A program made the translations under genes and the position numbers. 19,936 bases of DNA from Mageeibacillus sp. UBA1193. Its GTDB lineage: Bacteria > Bacillota > Clostridia > Saccharofermentanales > Saccharofermentanaceae. The stretch lies in the NCBI GenBank assembly GCA_002310155.1, contig DBYF01000100.1, forward strand, positions 8,602 to 28,537, read 5' to 3'. Below are positions 7,535-14,983 of the stretch, piece by piece. The notes beneath the pieces were generated by a model. The model was given only the letters and a program-made list of their open reading frames with translations, searched no databases and was not told the origin of the DNA. The first letter of the stretch is position 1; each line of letters starts with the position of its first letter.

Positions 7535-7554
7535 GATACTGTTAGATACTGTAG
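7535..7554. repeat. Tandem GATACTGT direct repeat, 10-base period
   Basis: GATACTGT occurs twice, ten bases apart (7535-7542 and 7545-7552), between the stop of the 155-residue gene and its terminator. A one-helical-turn spacing is typical of operator half-sites, and the next operon's promoter is about 35 bases away. With only two copies, chance is possible. Confidence 0.4.
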
Positions 7555-7569
7555 AGTTTGAAGAAATGC

Positions 7570-8037
7570 TCAGCGCAGGCGGAAGGAAGTCTTCGCGACT
7601 TCTTCGATCAGACGGCGGTACGTCGCCCACTGCTTCGGGAAATTGCTGACACCGTAGGCTTTCAGCACGTCTCCGTCGGAGAAATGGATCACGACGGACC
7701 AGTCCTGCGGGAAAGAACCCGTCATAGAGCCCATCAGGTGACCGATGCCCTTGGCATAATCGGATGCCCATGAGAGGAGCTCTGTCTCGGGAAGATTCTT
7801 GTAAATATGCTCGACCATCTGTGCGGAGAGCGCACGGACGAAGTCATTGTTCCACATGTGGGTATCGGTCCAGGCGATACGGCCGGCGGTCAGATCGATG
7901 GACGCCTTCAGGCTGCCTCTCCGGTAACCGGACAGTTCTGTCTCGATGAAGACAATGTCATTATAATCATGCTTCTTCTCACTCATCGATAACGCCTCAT
8001 TCATCCATATCACATCATGTGCCGTCGTCTTGCTCAT
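7570..8037 (-). CDS. Small soluble protein of unknown function, coupled to the propeller gene
   Basis: A 155-residue product without a signal peptide or membrane segment, so probably cytosolic. I cannot assign a family. Visible features are SLKASIDLTAGRIAWTD (about 42-58) and a C-terminal block with DWSVVIHFSDGDVLKAYG followed by FPKQWATYRRLIEEV. This strand-turn-strand then amphipathic-helix layout, with DG in the turn and a later FPxxW, resembles small Clostridia proteins with W-x-V-x-(I/Y)-x-DG patterns. Its ATG overlaps the stop of the propeller gene as ATGA, which implies translational coupling and matched production of the two proteins. A terminator follows. Confidence 0.75.
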   Translation of the reverse strand: MSKTTAHDVIWMNEALSMSEKKHDYNDIVFIETELSGYRRGSLKASIDLTAGRIAWTDTHMWNNDFVRALSAQMVEHIYKNLPETELLSWASDYAKGIGHLMGSMTGSFPQDWSVVIHFSDGDVLKAYGVSNFPKQWATYRRLIEEVAKTSFRLR

Positions 8038-9941
8038 GAGATCTTCACCCCGAAGATCGACTGTCCTCGTGTACCTACGACCATGATGCCATCGACCACG
8101 ATCGGTGAAGATTCTACGTTATGTTTCAGGTCCGGATTATCCGAACGTGTCATGCGGATGTAGGAAAGACGCTGTCCGTTCGTTGCGTCTACGAGATGTA
8201 CCTGGCCGTAGCTGTCGCAGATAAGGACATATGCGTTTCCGTTATCATCATAGATATCTACCGGAGAACTCCAGGTGTACATCTTCATCTCGTATTTCCA
8301 TACGACGTCACCGGTCTGCTTGTCATAAGCAACGAGCAGGTTACCGCTGTACTGGCCCTTCGTCATGCAGTAGGAGAAGATGACCAGGTTGGAGATCGAT
8401 CCTTTACCGACGATCGGTGTACCCAGCATACCGCCGTTAACGTCGTCACCGGAGTTTGCGCCGTTATGTGTGTGACAGTCCTGAGATGTCTGCCATACGA
8501 CATCACCTGTCATGGCATCGAACTTATATGTATAAGACGCGCCCTGATAATCAAGCTCATTTCTCTGCCAGTCGACCTCAGTACCGGTGTAGAGATATAC
8601 GTGACCGTTATCTTCTTCAAGGACCGGAGTTACGTCGGAGTCATCGTCAAGTTTTCTGGACCATACCAGGCTCATGGAGTTCAGATCGATGCAGATCAGG
8701 TTACCTGCGTTATCCGTGCACCAGCCGTAGTGATCGTAGATCGCCATGGAGCTCTCGATACCGAGCTGCTTGCCCTCGACACCCTCGAAGATGTACTTGT
8801 AAGCGATCGTCTGCGGATTCATGGTAAGGATACCTGTATCCGGATTGAACTGCGTATTCAGTTTTACGGTATAGATCATACCGTTCTCACTCGGGTAGAT
8901 AAGAGTATCCGCTTCCGCGTTGATGATCGGAGAGGAGTCACATGCGCCCCATGTACTTCTGTAAGCACGGGAGTCCAGACCTGCCTGGTAGTGGATCTCT
9001 TCGAAATTCATCAGGTTGAAGATACGGTAGCCGATACGGCCCTTCTCACCATTGTCATCGCCCTGTCCGACATAGAGGATCGGATAGCCTCTCGGATCGA
9101 CCGCAGGTGTACCCTTGATCGTGAATCCGACTTTCAGCGGATCTCTGGTCTTCTGACCATCTTCCAGGTCAAAGAAGTAGATATATCCATCGCCTGCCGC
9201 GATGATGATCTCAGTAAGATTCTGCTTCGCCTTCTTCTCCGGATAGAGATTCATCAGCTGCTGAACGTTATAGCTCCACTTTACAGCCAGAGGCTGACCT
9301 GTCCAGAGAGTACCGAACCAGGAGAAAGACCAGGAAGACGAATTGAGCGCTCCGATCTTATCGTATTCCCAGATCTGCTCGAGGTGCTGTTCCTTGGCAG
9401 GATCGAGGGAGAATGTTCCCCATGTCGCACAGTTTCTGAAATTGTTGCCACGGAAAGTAAGGATACCGCCGACCTGCTGATAATAGAGCGGGTCACCGAA
9501 ATGGATCTCATCCTCACGGTGATAGTCGGTCAGTTTCTCATTTTCCCTATAAACAACTTCAGTGGTGCCGCGGCCGGAAGGAGAATACTGGTCCTTCGGT
9601 GTGCCGATCTGGACATCCATCTGAGCCTTTGCAGGATATAAGTGCTGGTTCTGGTAATCTTCGATCGTCGGCGCCGGTGTAGGTGTCGGTGTTACGACAA
9701 TAATACCGGTGGGATCAACTGTCTGTCCCTGATCGTCGGTTGTGATCGCATTCGCGGAAGAAGAAGCGGATGTCGGATCCTTGAGATCCTTCTTTCCCTT
9801 CTTAAGAGTGACCACGGCAAGTACGATCGTCGTGATGACTAAGACCACGGTAACAAAGAACAGGATATAAAGACCGTTGTTGTTCACACGACGCGGTCTG
9901 TAAAACTGATTCTCATATCGTACGTTTTCAGGTCTTCCCAT
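8034..9941 (-). CDS. Membrane-anchored PQQ-like beta-propeller repeat protein
   Basis: A 635-residue protein. A basic N-terminus (about 1-22) is followed by one membrane helix (about 23-46), a low-complexity linker with VVTPTPTPAPT (83-92) and a large outside domain. That domain holds repeated propeller-type motifs such as GDGYIYFFDLEDG, ENGMIYTVKLN, DNAGNLICIDLNS, KFDAMTGDVVWQT, AYDKQTGDVVWKYE and SYGQVHLVDATNG, which resemble PQQ/BamB-like blades. Other landmarks are LTFRGNNFRNCATWG before the propeller and CHTHNGANSGDD within it. No PQQ enzyme partner is nearby, so a binding or scaffold role outside the membrane is more likely than dehydrogenase activity. The ATG has GAGGGGAT about eight bases upstream. 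It is coupled by ATGA to the next gene. Confidence 0.82.
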   Translation of the reverse strand: MGRPENVRYENQFYRPRRVNNNGLYILFFVTVVLVITTIVLAVVTLKKGKKDLKDPTSASSSANAITTDDQGQTVDPTGIIVVTPTPTPAPTIEDYQNQHLYPAKAQMDVQIGTPKDQYSPSGRGTTEVVYRENEKLTDYHREDEIHFGDPLYYQQVGGILTFRGNNFRNCATWGTFSLDPAKEQHLEQIWEYDKIGALNSSSWSFSWFGTLWTGQPLAVKWSYNVQQLMNLYPEKKAKQNLTEIIIAAGDGYIYFFDLEDGQKTRDPLKVGFTIKGTPAVDPRGYPILYVGQGDDNGEKGRIGYRIFNLMNFEEIHYQAGLDSRAYRSTWGACDSSPIINAEADTLIYPSENGMIYTVKLNTQFNPDTGILTMNPQTIAYKYIFEGVEGKQLGIESSMAIYDHYGWCTDNAGNLICIDLNSMSLVWSRKLDDDSDVTPVLEEDNGHVYLYTGTEVDWQRNELDYQGASYTYKFDAMTGDVVWQTSQDCHTHNGANSGDDVNGGMLGTPIVGKGSISNLVIFSYCMTKGQYSGNLLVAYDKQTGDVVWKYEMKMYTWSSPVDIYDDNGNAYVLICDSYGQVHLVDATNGQRLSYIRMTRSDNPDLKHNVESSPIVVDGIMVVGTRGQSIFGVKIS

Positions 9942-9987
9942 AAATAGTTATCCCCTCATTCGATGATACACTCGTTCATATTTCCAT

Positions 9988-10018
9988 ATAGTATCACAAA
10001 GATTCCCTTTTCGATACT
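9988..10018 (-). promoter_or_regulatory. Possible promoter with overlapping inverted repeat for the propeller gene
   Basis: On the minus strand TGATACTAT (9988-9996) fits an extended -10 element (TG, one base, TACTAT; 4 of 6). The same spot is one arm of a 6-bp inverted repeat, AGTATC (9990-9995) and GATACT (10013-10018), 17 bases apart. No clear -35 is visible. The repeat could be an operator over the -10, but it is short. Confidence 0.3.
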
Positions 10019-10030
10019 AATAACATGCAC

Positions 10031-10067
10031 AAAAAAGCACCCCAGCATAGGAGGATGGTGCTTTTTT
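10031..10067. terminator. Bidirectional intrinsic terminator after the solute-binding gene
   Basis: AAAAAAGCACC (10031-10041) and GGTGCTTTTTT (10057-10067) form a perfect 11-bp stem around a 15-base loop. The U-tract is present on both strands, so the structure can stop transcription either way. Its natural job is to end the minus-strand solute-binding gene, whose stop is about 40 bases away. Confidence 0.85.
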
Positions 10068-10107
10068 CGTGGAAACCTCAAAAAAATCAGAGTGTTTTTC
10101 TTACATT

Positions 10108-12498
10108 TTAACCTCTCTCTTTAACGATCGTCGAACAGCGGTTCTGAATGATGGAGACCACGTCCGTAAGGCTCTTCTGTCCGGTAAAGTATCCGGGAGC
10201 TTCTTCACTTACGATCAGCATGGCTGTAGGATCCGAAAGCGCTCTGCCACGGACGTTTGCGAGCATCTTCTTATACTCTTCTCCCATCTCTTCCGTCAGA
10301 GGCTCACCATTTTCACTATAGGAACTTTCTCCGAAGATCAGGCGGTACAGCCGGTCTGTTTCCACTCTTTTACGGATCGTTGCATCCAGAGATGCGCGGT
10401 TCACGGGGATGCTTGTATTATCACGGGAGAGGGCTTCCTGGGTTTTTTCTCCGAGAAGCGACCGGATGAAATCCCAGGCTTCCTCTTTGTGTTCACTTGT
10501 CCGTGCGATGCCTGCCGTAAAACCGCCCGAAGCGCTCATGCCTTTCTTCTGCGGGCTCGGATAGCCGGCGAAAGAAACCTTCTTTCCATTCATACGCGCA
10601 TATTCCCAGTATGAACCGAGATCGACGATACTGGCCGGGATCACTGCGAGCGATCCGCTGTTAAACTGGTTCACCGGATTTGAGGCGGATTCCGGGTCAT
10701 CTCCCTTCGTTTTATAGATATCTTCTATATCCCGTCCGGAACCGTATTTCTTCACCAGTTCCAGCACCTTCGCAAAGCCGGGATCATCCGAATAGTGCAC
10801 AGTCTTGCTACTGTAATCGATCAGGTCACGCTGCGGACTGATCATCTGTTCCAGAAGCGTGATCCAGTCCGTCTCCTCGATCATGGTGACATCCTTCGGA
10901 AGAGAGGAAGCCGCCTGATCGAACTCGTTTAGATCCCAGGATGTTCTCTCACCTACGACATCACTGTTGGTAACAAAGCCCTCGACCCAGTATGTCAGCG
11001 GGATCTGGAAAAGCTTCCCGTCCGTCTCATGCGCACGGAAGATATTGTCATAGTACTCATCGCGGTGAAGAGGAGATGCTCCGTCGATAAACTGGTTGAG
11101 ATCCACAAGGACCTCTTCTCTCTCGAATTGGGCATATTCGCCGAAGTTGACGATGATATCCGGACCGTCTCCGTTGAGAAGATCGAGATATACCGCGTCA
11201 GTAACTTCCGAGACCAGCTGGCTCCATGAATTGGAAGCCATGTACTCGTCGGAATAATCCCGCACGACAATGTGTGCTTTGCTGTTAGGATCCAGGTTAT
11301 ACTCCACCACGTGATCGAGGAAGGAATTCGGAATATCACGGTTGCAGACGACTTCGATGATCGGCTGCCCTGCGTGCGGATTCTTCTCCTGTCTTGTCAG
11401 ATGGATCACGGAGATGCAGTTATCCATATAGGAATTGGAGGATTCGCCGCCATCGTATTTCCGAAGCAAGTAGATCTCATCGTTCGAAATGATCCTTACG
11501 TTATCGGCGCTGATACCTGTGTGGTTTACATCCGTATCTTTCCAGGTCAGGATGGGATCGCGCTTCTCTGATGCCAGCGGATCGAACTCGAAGATCCCTT
11601 CGCTGCCTGCATAGACCGGCTTGTCGCCGTTCCGCCCTGTGAAGTACAGAGAAAGAGTATCCGGATATCTGATCCTCTCCGGCTTGACCTTTCCGGTATC
11701 CTGGTCGACCTCGCGGAGGATATATCCCGTGATCACAAAGTTCTCATCATACTCCGATCCCCATATATAACACTTCCCGTTAAAGAGGAACGCGCCTCCC
11801 ACATCACAATCCGCGGGCTCGTCTCCCAGACTCTTCCCCTCTTTATCGATGACCGTCACGTCATTCCCGCCGACGCCCAGAAGATTCCCGTTCGGGAGGA
11901 TCAGCATGTCGTAGGTATGTAGTGAATCGGTTTTAAGCTCCACACCATTGATAAGCTGACCGTCATCAGAAACTTCATACAGAGTTGTAGCGCTCCAGAT
12001 CGAATTCGGGTCGAGCGTCGTCTCATGCACGATCAGAAGAAGCCTTCCGTCCAGAGATTCGAGCATCCCATAGATCATTCTTTCTCTCGAAGCAGGGATC
12101 TCGCATATCAGATGCCCGTCGAGTCCGTACACCATGACACCTTCCGCCATGCATTCATCTTCGATCTTCTGTGCTTCGCTTAGTTCCTCTTCGGTCAGGG
12201 AATAAAAGTCATCCCTATATCTGTCCATAAGCTCCTGCTTTTCTTTCGGCGCCGTGTACTGGACGTGATAAAAGAACGCCGCCCGATCCTTAAGAATAAT
12301 GGTCTGATCGATCTGTCTGTATACCACTTCTTCCCCTTCACGGGCAGGCACAGGAAGCTCCACGGTCTCCGCCAGGAAATACGGATCCGAAGCCTTGATC
12401 TCTTTCGCTTTTTTCTCTTTCTTCTTGGAACATCCGCCGGATAGCAGGAATGATGCGCAGAGCACACCTGCTGCCGCGCGATAGAAACATCTTTTCAT
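10108..12498 (-). CDS. Lipoprotein: propeller-like N-terminal half fused to family-1 extracellular solute-binding domain
   Basis: A 796-residue, probably lipid-anchored surface protein. A basic start and hydrophobic stretch end at ...FLLSGGC, with C23 as the likely lipid-modified cysteine, followed by a Lys-rich spacer. Residues about 30-375 contain propeller-like repeats (for example MVYGLDGHLI, TLYEVSDDGQLI, NDVTVIDKEGKSLG). From about 379 the chain looks like an extracellular solute-binding protein: IIEVVCN, then DGPDIIVNFGEYAQFEREEVLVDLN, and late EEAWDFIRSLLGEK with TSIPVNRASLD. Solute-binding proteins deliver substrates to ABC importers, but no permease or ATPase gene adjoins this one, so it may serve a distant transporter or act as a sensor. 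It is about twice the usual family length. GGGGAG lies five bases before the ATG; a bidirectional terminator follows. Confidence 0.83.
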   Translation of the reverse strand: MKRCFYRAAAGVLCASFLLSGGCSKKKEKKAKEIKASDPYFLAETVELPVPAREGEEVVYRQIDQTIILKDRAAFFYHVQYTAPKEKQELMDRYRDDFYSLTEEELSEAQKIEDECMAEGVMVYGLDGHLICEIPASRERMIYGMLESLDGRLLLIVHETTLDPNSIWSATTLYEVSDDGQLINGVELKTDSLHTYDMLILPNGNLLGVGGNDVTVIDKEGKSLGDEPADCDVGGAFLFNGKCYIWGSEYDENFVITGYILREVDQDTGKVKPERIRYPDTLSLYFTGRNGDKPVYAGSEGIFEFDPLASEKRDPILTWKDTDVNHTGISADNVRIISNDEIYLLRKYDGGESSNSYMDNCISVIHLTRQEKNPHAGQPIIEVVCNRDIPNSFLDHVVEYNLDPNSKAHIVVRDYSDEYMASNSWSQLVSEVTDAVYLDLLNGDGPDIIVNFGEYAQFEREEVLVDLNQFIDGASPLHRDEYYDNIFRAHETDGKLFQIPLTYWVEGFVTNSDVVGERTSWDLNEFDQAASSLPKDVTMIEETDWITLLEQMISPQRDLIDYSSKTVHYSDDPGFAKVLELVKKYGSGRDIEDIYKTKGDDPESASNPVNQFNSGSLAVIPASIVDLGSYWEYARMNGKKVSFAGYPSPQKKGMSASGGFTAGIARTSEHKEEAWDFIRSLLGEKTQEALSRDNTSIPVNRASLDATIRKRVETDRLYRLIFGESSYSENGEPLTEEMGEEYKKMLANVRGRALSDPTAMLIVSEEAPGYFTGQKSLTDVVSIIQNRCSTIVKERG

Positions 12499-12543
12499 AT
12501 TTGCTCCCCAAAACCAATAAAACAGTTTGCCTCTGTTACCACG

Positions 12544-12549
12544 ATTATA
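12544..12549 (-). promoter_or_regulatory. Candidate -10 element of the solute-binding gene
   Basis: A perfect TATAAT lies on the minus strand 46 bases before the solute-binding gene start. No recognisable -35 is at 16-18 bases, so the promoter is weak, activator-dependent or not real. Confidence 0.4.
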
Positions 12550-12612
12550 TTCTTACGGCTTTCAGGACACATTACACAAACGTCACTTAAAGCGCTGATC
12601 CGAAGCATTTTT

Positions 12613-12625
12613 CGTCATTTTGACG
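12613..12625. repeat. CGTCA-TTT-TGACG inverted repeat in the divergent intergenic region
   Basis: A 5-bp arm, 3-base spacer, 5-bp arm palindrome sits about midway between the divergent solute-binding and EamA genes. A third CGTCA copy is at 12581-12585. The layout fits an operator for a dimeric regulator but is too short to be certain. The rest of this 215-base region (12499-12713) holds only candidate promoter elements. Confidence 0.35.
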
Positions 12626-12637
12626 GACGTTCTTTCG

Positions 12638-12664
12638 TTTACAAAAGCACTCGCCCTGTAATAT
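12638..12664 (+). promoter_or_regulatory. Weak candidate promoter of the EamA transporter gene
   Basis: TTTACA (12638-12643) and TAATAT (12659-12664) are separated by 15 bases, a short spacing. If used, transcription would begin near 12671, downstream of the ATG at 12663, which supports the later start at 12714. Confidence 0.3.
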
Positions 12665-12713
12665 GATTTCAACGGCTTTCCAATTAGCTAATCTATTACA
12701 TGGAGACAAACCG

Positions 12714-13667
12714 ATGATCTGGATCCTTCTGACCCTGCTCTACGGTCTTCTTAAAGGCGGCCGCGAGATCAGCAAGAAAAAAGCAATGGACAGAAACTCC
12801 GTTATGGAAGTTCTGGTCATCTATACCCTCATCGGCTTTCTGATCGTTGTGCCGCGCGCCCCGCACGCGATGGGCCTTGCGCCGCACCAGTACGGACTGA
12901 TCATGATTAAGTCCTTCTCCATTTTCCTGGCCTGGATGATGGGATTCCATGCTCTCAAGCATCTTCCCGTCAGCCTCTACGGAGTCCTCGATCTTTCACG
13001 TGTACTTCTCGGCACGCTCCTGGGCGTGATCGTCCTCCACGAAGTCCTCATGTGGAATCAGATCCTCGGACTCTCGCTCGTGGCCTTCGGACTTCTCGCG
13101 CTCCGCTTCAATCTCTTCGACCGGATCAGGGAGAAGCAGGCACGTAAAAATACAGAGGAATCATCTTCCGGGAAAGAAAATGCTGCTGAGGATAAGGAAG
13201 GATCTTCCGAAGATGCGTCCGGCGACGCACCGGAAGGCAAACGCACGAAATTCGTCCTTCTGGCTTTCGGATCCTGTATCCTGAACTCCATTTCCGGTCT
13301 TCTCGACAAGATCCTCATGAAGGACATCACCAGCTCCCAGATGCAGTTCTGGTACATGTTCTTCCTGATCTTTTTCTACTTCATCTATGTGCTGGTCTCC
13401 AGAACGAAGATCCGCAAAGAAGCCTTTAAGAACGGCTGGATCTGGCTGATGGCGATCATGTTCGTCATCGGTGATGCATCGCTCTTCATCGCCAACGCGA
13501 ATCCCGACAGCTCGATCACGGTCATGACCGTCGTCAAGCAGAGCGCCTGCTTCGTCACGATCTTAGGCGGCAAATTCGTTTTCCATGAAAAGGGTATCGC
13601 TTATCGTCTTTTCTGCGCGACCATCATCCTGATCGGTATCCTCATGAGCGTGCTCTACGCCGCCTGA
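12714..13667 (+). CDS. EamA/DMT-superfamily transporter
   Basis: A 317-residue membrane protein with two five-helix halves, the layout of drug/metabolite transporters. Each half ends in a typical EamA segment: SLYGVLDLSRVLLGTLLGV then HEVLMWNQILGLSLVAFGLL in the first, and VKQSACFVTILGGKFVFHE then RLFCATIILIGILMSVL in the second. Between the halves (about 137-178) is a long charged linker rich in Glu, Lys and Ser, unusual for a family of about 300 residues. Substrate is unknown; members export or import amino acids, nucleotides or sugars. I choose the ATG at 12714, which has TGGAG eight bases before it and places the first helix at the N-terminus; an upstream ATG at 12663 has no ribosome site. 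The stop is one base from the opposing flavoprotein stop. Confidence 0.85.
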   Translation: MIWILLTLLYGLLKGGREISKKKAMDRNSVMEVLVIYTLIGFLIVVPRAPHAMGLAPHQYGLIMIKSFSIFLAWMMGFHALKHLPVSLYGVLDLSRVLLGTLLGVIVLHEVLMWNQILGLSLVAFGLLALRFNLFDRIREKQARKNTEESSSGKENAAEDKEGSSEDASGDAPEGKRTKFVLLAFGSCILNSISGLLDKILMKDITSSQMQFWYMFFLIFFYFIYVLVSRTKIRKEAFKNGWIWLMAIMFVIGDASLFIANANPDSSITVMTVVKQSACFVTILGGKFVFHEKGIAYRLFCATIILIGILMSVLYAA

Positions 13668-13668
13668 G

Positions 13669-14973
13669 TTACTCCAGCGCAGCTTCCGCGGCGGCAAAGC
13701 CCGCGGCTCTTCCGCTCTCCCACGCGTACTGCAGGTTATATCCTCCGGAGATCCCGTCGATATCCATCACTTCACCCGCGAAGAACAGTCCTTCCGCGAT
13801 CTTTGACCGCATCGTTTTCGGGTCGATCTCTTTTACGGGAACACCGCCCCGGGTGACATACGCGATGTCCATCGGTGTGCATTTTCCTACGTCAAAAGCA
13901 CTCGCCTTCAGCTTCCGGACGATCGTTTTTCTCGTCTCTTTCGTTACTTCATTGGCGCGGATATCCATGGTCTTCCCATCGAGCACCAGAATGGCCGCTT
14001 TCTCCTGAAGATGGAACGTCTCGCAGAGAAGGCGCTTCATGTAACGGTTCGGATTCTCACTCATCGCAGACAGGAGCTGCTGTTCCACTTCCTCCTCACG
14101 GATATCCGGGAGCATATCGATCACAAACTGAACGGATCCCTCCGCGTACTTTCCTTTAGATGGCGGGAGCTCACGCGACAGCGTCATCGCCGCGGGGCCG
14201 CTGACTCCCTGATGTGTGAATAGAAGATCGCCGCGCGCGGTCTTCTTCTTTTTCCCGTCGATCAGAAGAGCGGATCCGACATCAGGGAGTGTAATACCGG
14301 CGAGCGTAAACTCCGCGCCGCAGTCTTCACAGCGGCTGTCCATCGTTGCATCGTAAAATGCAGAGAGCAGGATCGGCGCCAGTGCCGGCGCGAGCTCAGT
14401 CACCGTATGCCCGACTGACCCGGCGAGGCTGTATCCGTCGCCCTCGGATCCTGTATGCGGGAAGCTCTTTCCACCGGTCGCGAGGATCACGGCACGGCTC
14501 TCGAACGTTTCCTCCCCGGTCTTCACGGACCAGGCAGAATCATTCTTATCTATAGATGTAACCGGAGAATCGGTAAGGAGCACTACACCCCTCTCCACGA
14601 GTGCTTTTTCCAAAGCATCACAGACAGCGGCAGCCTTCTGCGCGTCGGGAAAGATACGTCCGTCATCTTCCTCATGTGTGGGAATACCGAGAGAAAGGAA
14701 ATACTCCCTGACCTCTTCCGGCGGAAAAGCATAGAGCGAAGACGTGATAAACCTGCTGTTCTCGTGGTAGGTCTCTCTGAAGTTATCCGGGATACGGATG
14801 TTCGTGATGTTGCATCGACCGTGTCCGGTCAGGAGAAGTTTCTTGCCGGGGCGCTCCTTCTTCTCGAGAAGCAGCACCGAAGCACCTTTTTCCGACGCGG
14901 AAAGGGAGGCCATCATGCCCGAGGGGCCGGCGCCGATCACGATCACGTCAAAGTGCTTTTGCAGACGTGTCAT
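13669..14973 (-). CDS. BaiN/HI0933-family NAD(P)/FAD-dependent oxidoreductase
   Basis: A 434-residue flavoprotein. The N-terminal dinucleotide fold is clear in VIVIGAGPSGMMAS (10-23) with LLLEKKERPGKKLLLTG (34-50), and the family signature GHGRCNITN follows (50-58). Also present are ILATGGKSFPHTGSEGDGY in the middle and, near the C-terminus, LFFAGEVMDIDGISGGYNLQ, the second FAD-contacting segment. Members include BaiN (bile-acid reduction) and HI0933, but most have no known substrate, so I give no symbol. The ATG at 14973 has TGAGG eight bases upstream and lies 10 bases after the membrane-protein stop; the longer frame begins with TTG inside that gene and is less likely. The second gene of a two-gene unit. 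Confidence 0.88.
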   Translation of the reverse strand: MTRLQKHFDVIVIGAGPSGMMASLSASEKGASVLLLEKKERPGKKLLLTGHGRCNITNIRIPDNFRETYHENSRFITSSLYAFPPEEVREYFLSLGIPTHEEDDGRIFPDAQKAAAVCDALEKALVERGVVLLTDSPVTSIDKNDSAWSVKTGEETFESRAVILATGGKSFPHTGSEGDGYSLAGSVGHTVTELAPALAPILLSAFYDATMDSRCEDCGAEFTLAGITLPDVGSALLIDGKKKKTARGDLLFTHQGVSGPAAMTLSRELPPSKGKYAEGSVQFVIDMLPDIREEEVEQQLLSAMSENPNRYMKRLLCETFHLQEKAAILVLDGKTMDIRANEVTKETRKTIVRKLKASAFDVGKCTPMDIAYVTRGGVPVKEIDPKTMRSKIAEGLFFAGEVMDIDGISGGYNLQYAWESGRAAGFAAAEAALE

Positions 14974-14983
14974 AGGAGATGCC

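Noticed and set aside
8121..9641. Plus-strand open frame of about 506 codons opposite the propeller gene
   Set aside because: Its product is a Val/Asp/Ile-rich mirror of the propeller gene, with no family motif and no ribosome site. The minus-strand gene has repeats, a membrane helix and a good ribosome site.
8034..9941. PQQ-dependent dehydrogenase
   Set aside because: There is no dehydrogenase catalytic layout that I can see, no PQQ synthesis genes nearby, and the protein has an N-terminal membrane anchor with BamB-like blades instead.
12663..12713. Upstream ATG adding 17 residues to the EamA transporter
   Set aside because: It has no ribosome site, would put a polar stretch before the first helix, and overlaps the candidate -10; the ATG at 12714 has TGGAG at the right distance.
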